64,000 nt of DNA from Eulemur rufifrons. Its lineage: Eukaryota > Chordata > Mammalia > Primates > Lemuridae. A model generated the notes under the pieces. That model saw only the letters and a program-made list of their open reading frames with translations, searched no databases and was not told the origin of the DNA. Numbering within the stretch: position 1 is the first letter of the stretch; each line of letters starts with the position of its first letter. Shown here one piece after another: positions 63,036 to 64,000 of this stretch. The translations under genes were made by a program, and so were the position numbers. The DNA lies in contig NC_090989.1 in assembly GCF_041146395.1 (NCBI RefSeq), forward strand, positions 253,012,843-253,076,842, given 5' to 3'.

Positions 63036-63439
63036 CCAATTTTTAATTAAACAAAACATCACTGGTTCACAAAAACTAATTTAACTTAATGCTACAATTG
63101 TACTGTTTTCAATCACTATATTTAGTTCCAACAAAGTACTAGATTTTATTCATCATGTATCCATAATTATAATAATTTTAAGCTGTAAACATAAACAAAT
63201 GGTTAAAATGAAAACTCTAAAATATAAGCATAAAGCCAGTGAAAATAGAAAAGACAGTAATAACCAACCTGAAATCAAGAGATCCTCTGAGATAACCACC
63301 TGGAAGTGTTCTATAGACAGCTGAAGCTCACAGGGTAGGAATATAAATTGAGAAGTTTTGGGTATATAAACAGATTATAGGTTAATGAGGCTGTAGGCAT
63401 GGATAAAATTGTCCCAAAAAAGTTTATATAATGAAAAGA

Positions 63440-63632
63440 GGGCTTAATAATGGATCCTGAGAAATCCAACATTTAATGTTGGGTAGCTGATGAGTAGAGG
63501 AGCGTGGAGTGTGATGGAAGCCAGTGGAAGGGAATCTCAAGGATGCAACTGAGAGGTCATGTAAGGTGAGGGCTGAAAAACATTCACTAGATTTACCAAC
63601 ATGGAGGTCACTGACAAAGAGTTATTTCTTTC
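63440..63632. repeat. remnant of the same old repeat as 7022-8480
   Basis: 'gagaggtcatgtaaggtgag' 'ggctgaaaaacatt' aligns to 8370-8405, and 'caacatggaggtcactgaca' continues the family. About two thirds identical by eye. Confidence 0.5.
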
Positions 63633-64000
63633 TAATATGATTTGCTACCTGTTATAGCATATTCTCACCTCACAACAATTTTTGGGAAAGTTTTTTTCTT
63701 TGTCTTTTCTTCAATAATCTTCCTAATGAATTTAAAGATAATGCTGTAAAGTTTTAAAAACAAAATTCTGTTGATATTTTGGCTGGAATTTTTATACAGT
63801 CTATAAATTTGCTGGAATATAGATATTTTTACAATAATTAGTCTTCTCTTTCAGAAACCTAGATATTTCTCTGTGTATAAATCTTCAAAATTTTAATCAC
63901 CTAATTAACTCTAGTAAATTTACAAAATAAAGGTCCCACACAACTGTCATTAAGATACTACAAACATCCCTGAAACCAATGGTTGTACCAGACAGGAAAC

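Overview
This is nuclear DNA from a primate, most likely a lemur-type (strepsirrhine) primate. Most SINEs are dimeric Alus carrying a linker that reads 'aaagaaatta...ggac/gccaactaaaaatatata' and the right-arm phrase 'gtgagctaggctgacgcc', a form I associate with strepsirrhine rather than human Alus. There are no prokaryotic genes, no CRISPR array and no operons. Species and chromosome cannot be read directly; by family knowledge the gene lies at human 9p13.

The one gene I can support is RNF38, a RING-H2 E3 ubiquitin ligase, on the minus strand. Ten coding exons lie between 55755 (first seen) and 17398 (stop codon). All have AG/GT boundaries and phases that join without a break into 461 codons. 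From memory human RNF38 is 515 residues, so the window holds residues 55-515. The first 54 codons and the promoter lie beyond base 64000. The RING zinc ligands are complete and are divided between the last two exons. A repeat-free block of about 3.4 kb downstream of the stop (14028-17397) is read as the 3' UTR, with a distal AATAAA at 14044-14049 and a possible early one at 16968-16973.

Layout: 1-14027 is 3' flanking intergenic DNA, GC-richer at the left, with old SINE/LINE/LTR remnants, a GT microsatellite, a 24-bp triple repeat and a local 215-bp direct duplication. 14028-17397 is the 3' UTR. 17398-55755 holds the exons and introns, and 55756-64000 is part of a further upstream intron. The introns are filled by about 20 Alus, mostly in the same orientation as the gene, by LINE-1 pieces, by a nearly full-length Tigger1 and a complete 1250-bp mariner with its TA duplications, by MER2, MER5A and MER20 elements, and by a solitary MLT1-type LTR.

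No wholly new biological system was found. The structures most worth a second look are: a 155-bp segment copied in inverted orientation into the middle of an Alu (51893-52045 versus 53279-53437); the 215-bp direct duplication at 2695/4481; two short near-perfect intronic hairpins that pair fully only as RNF38-strand RNA; two identical 16-mers around AATAAA at the two ends of the 3' UTR; and several nested transposon insertions with clean target-site duplications.
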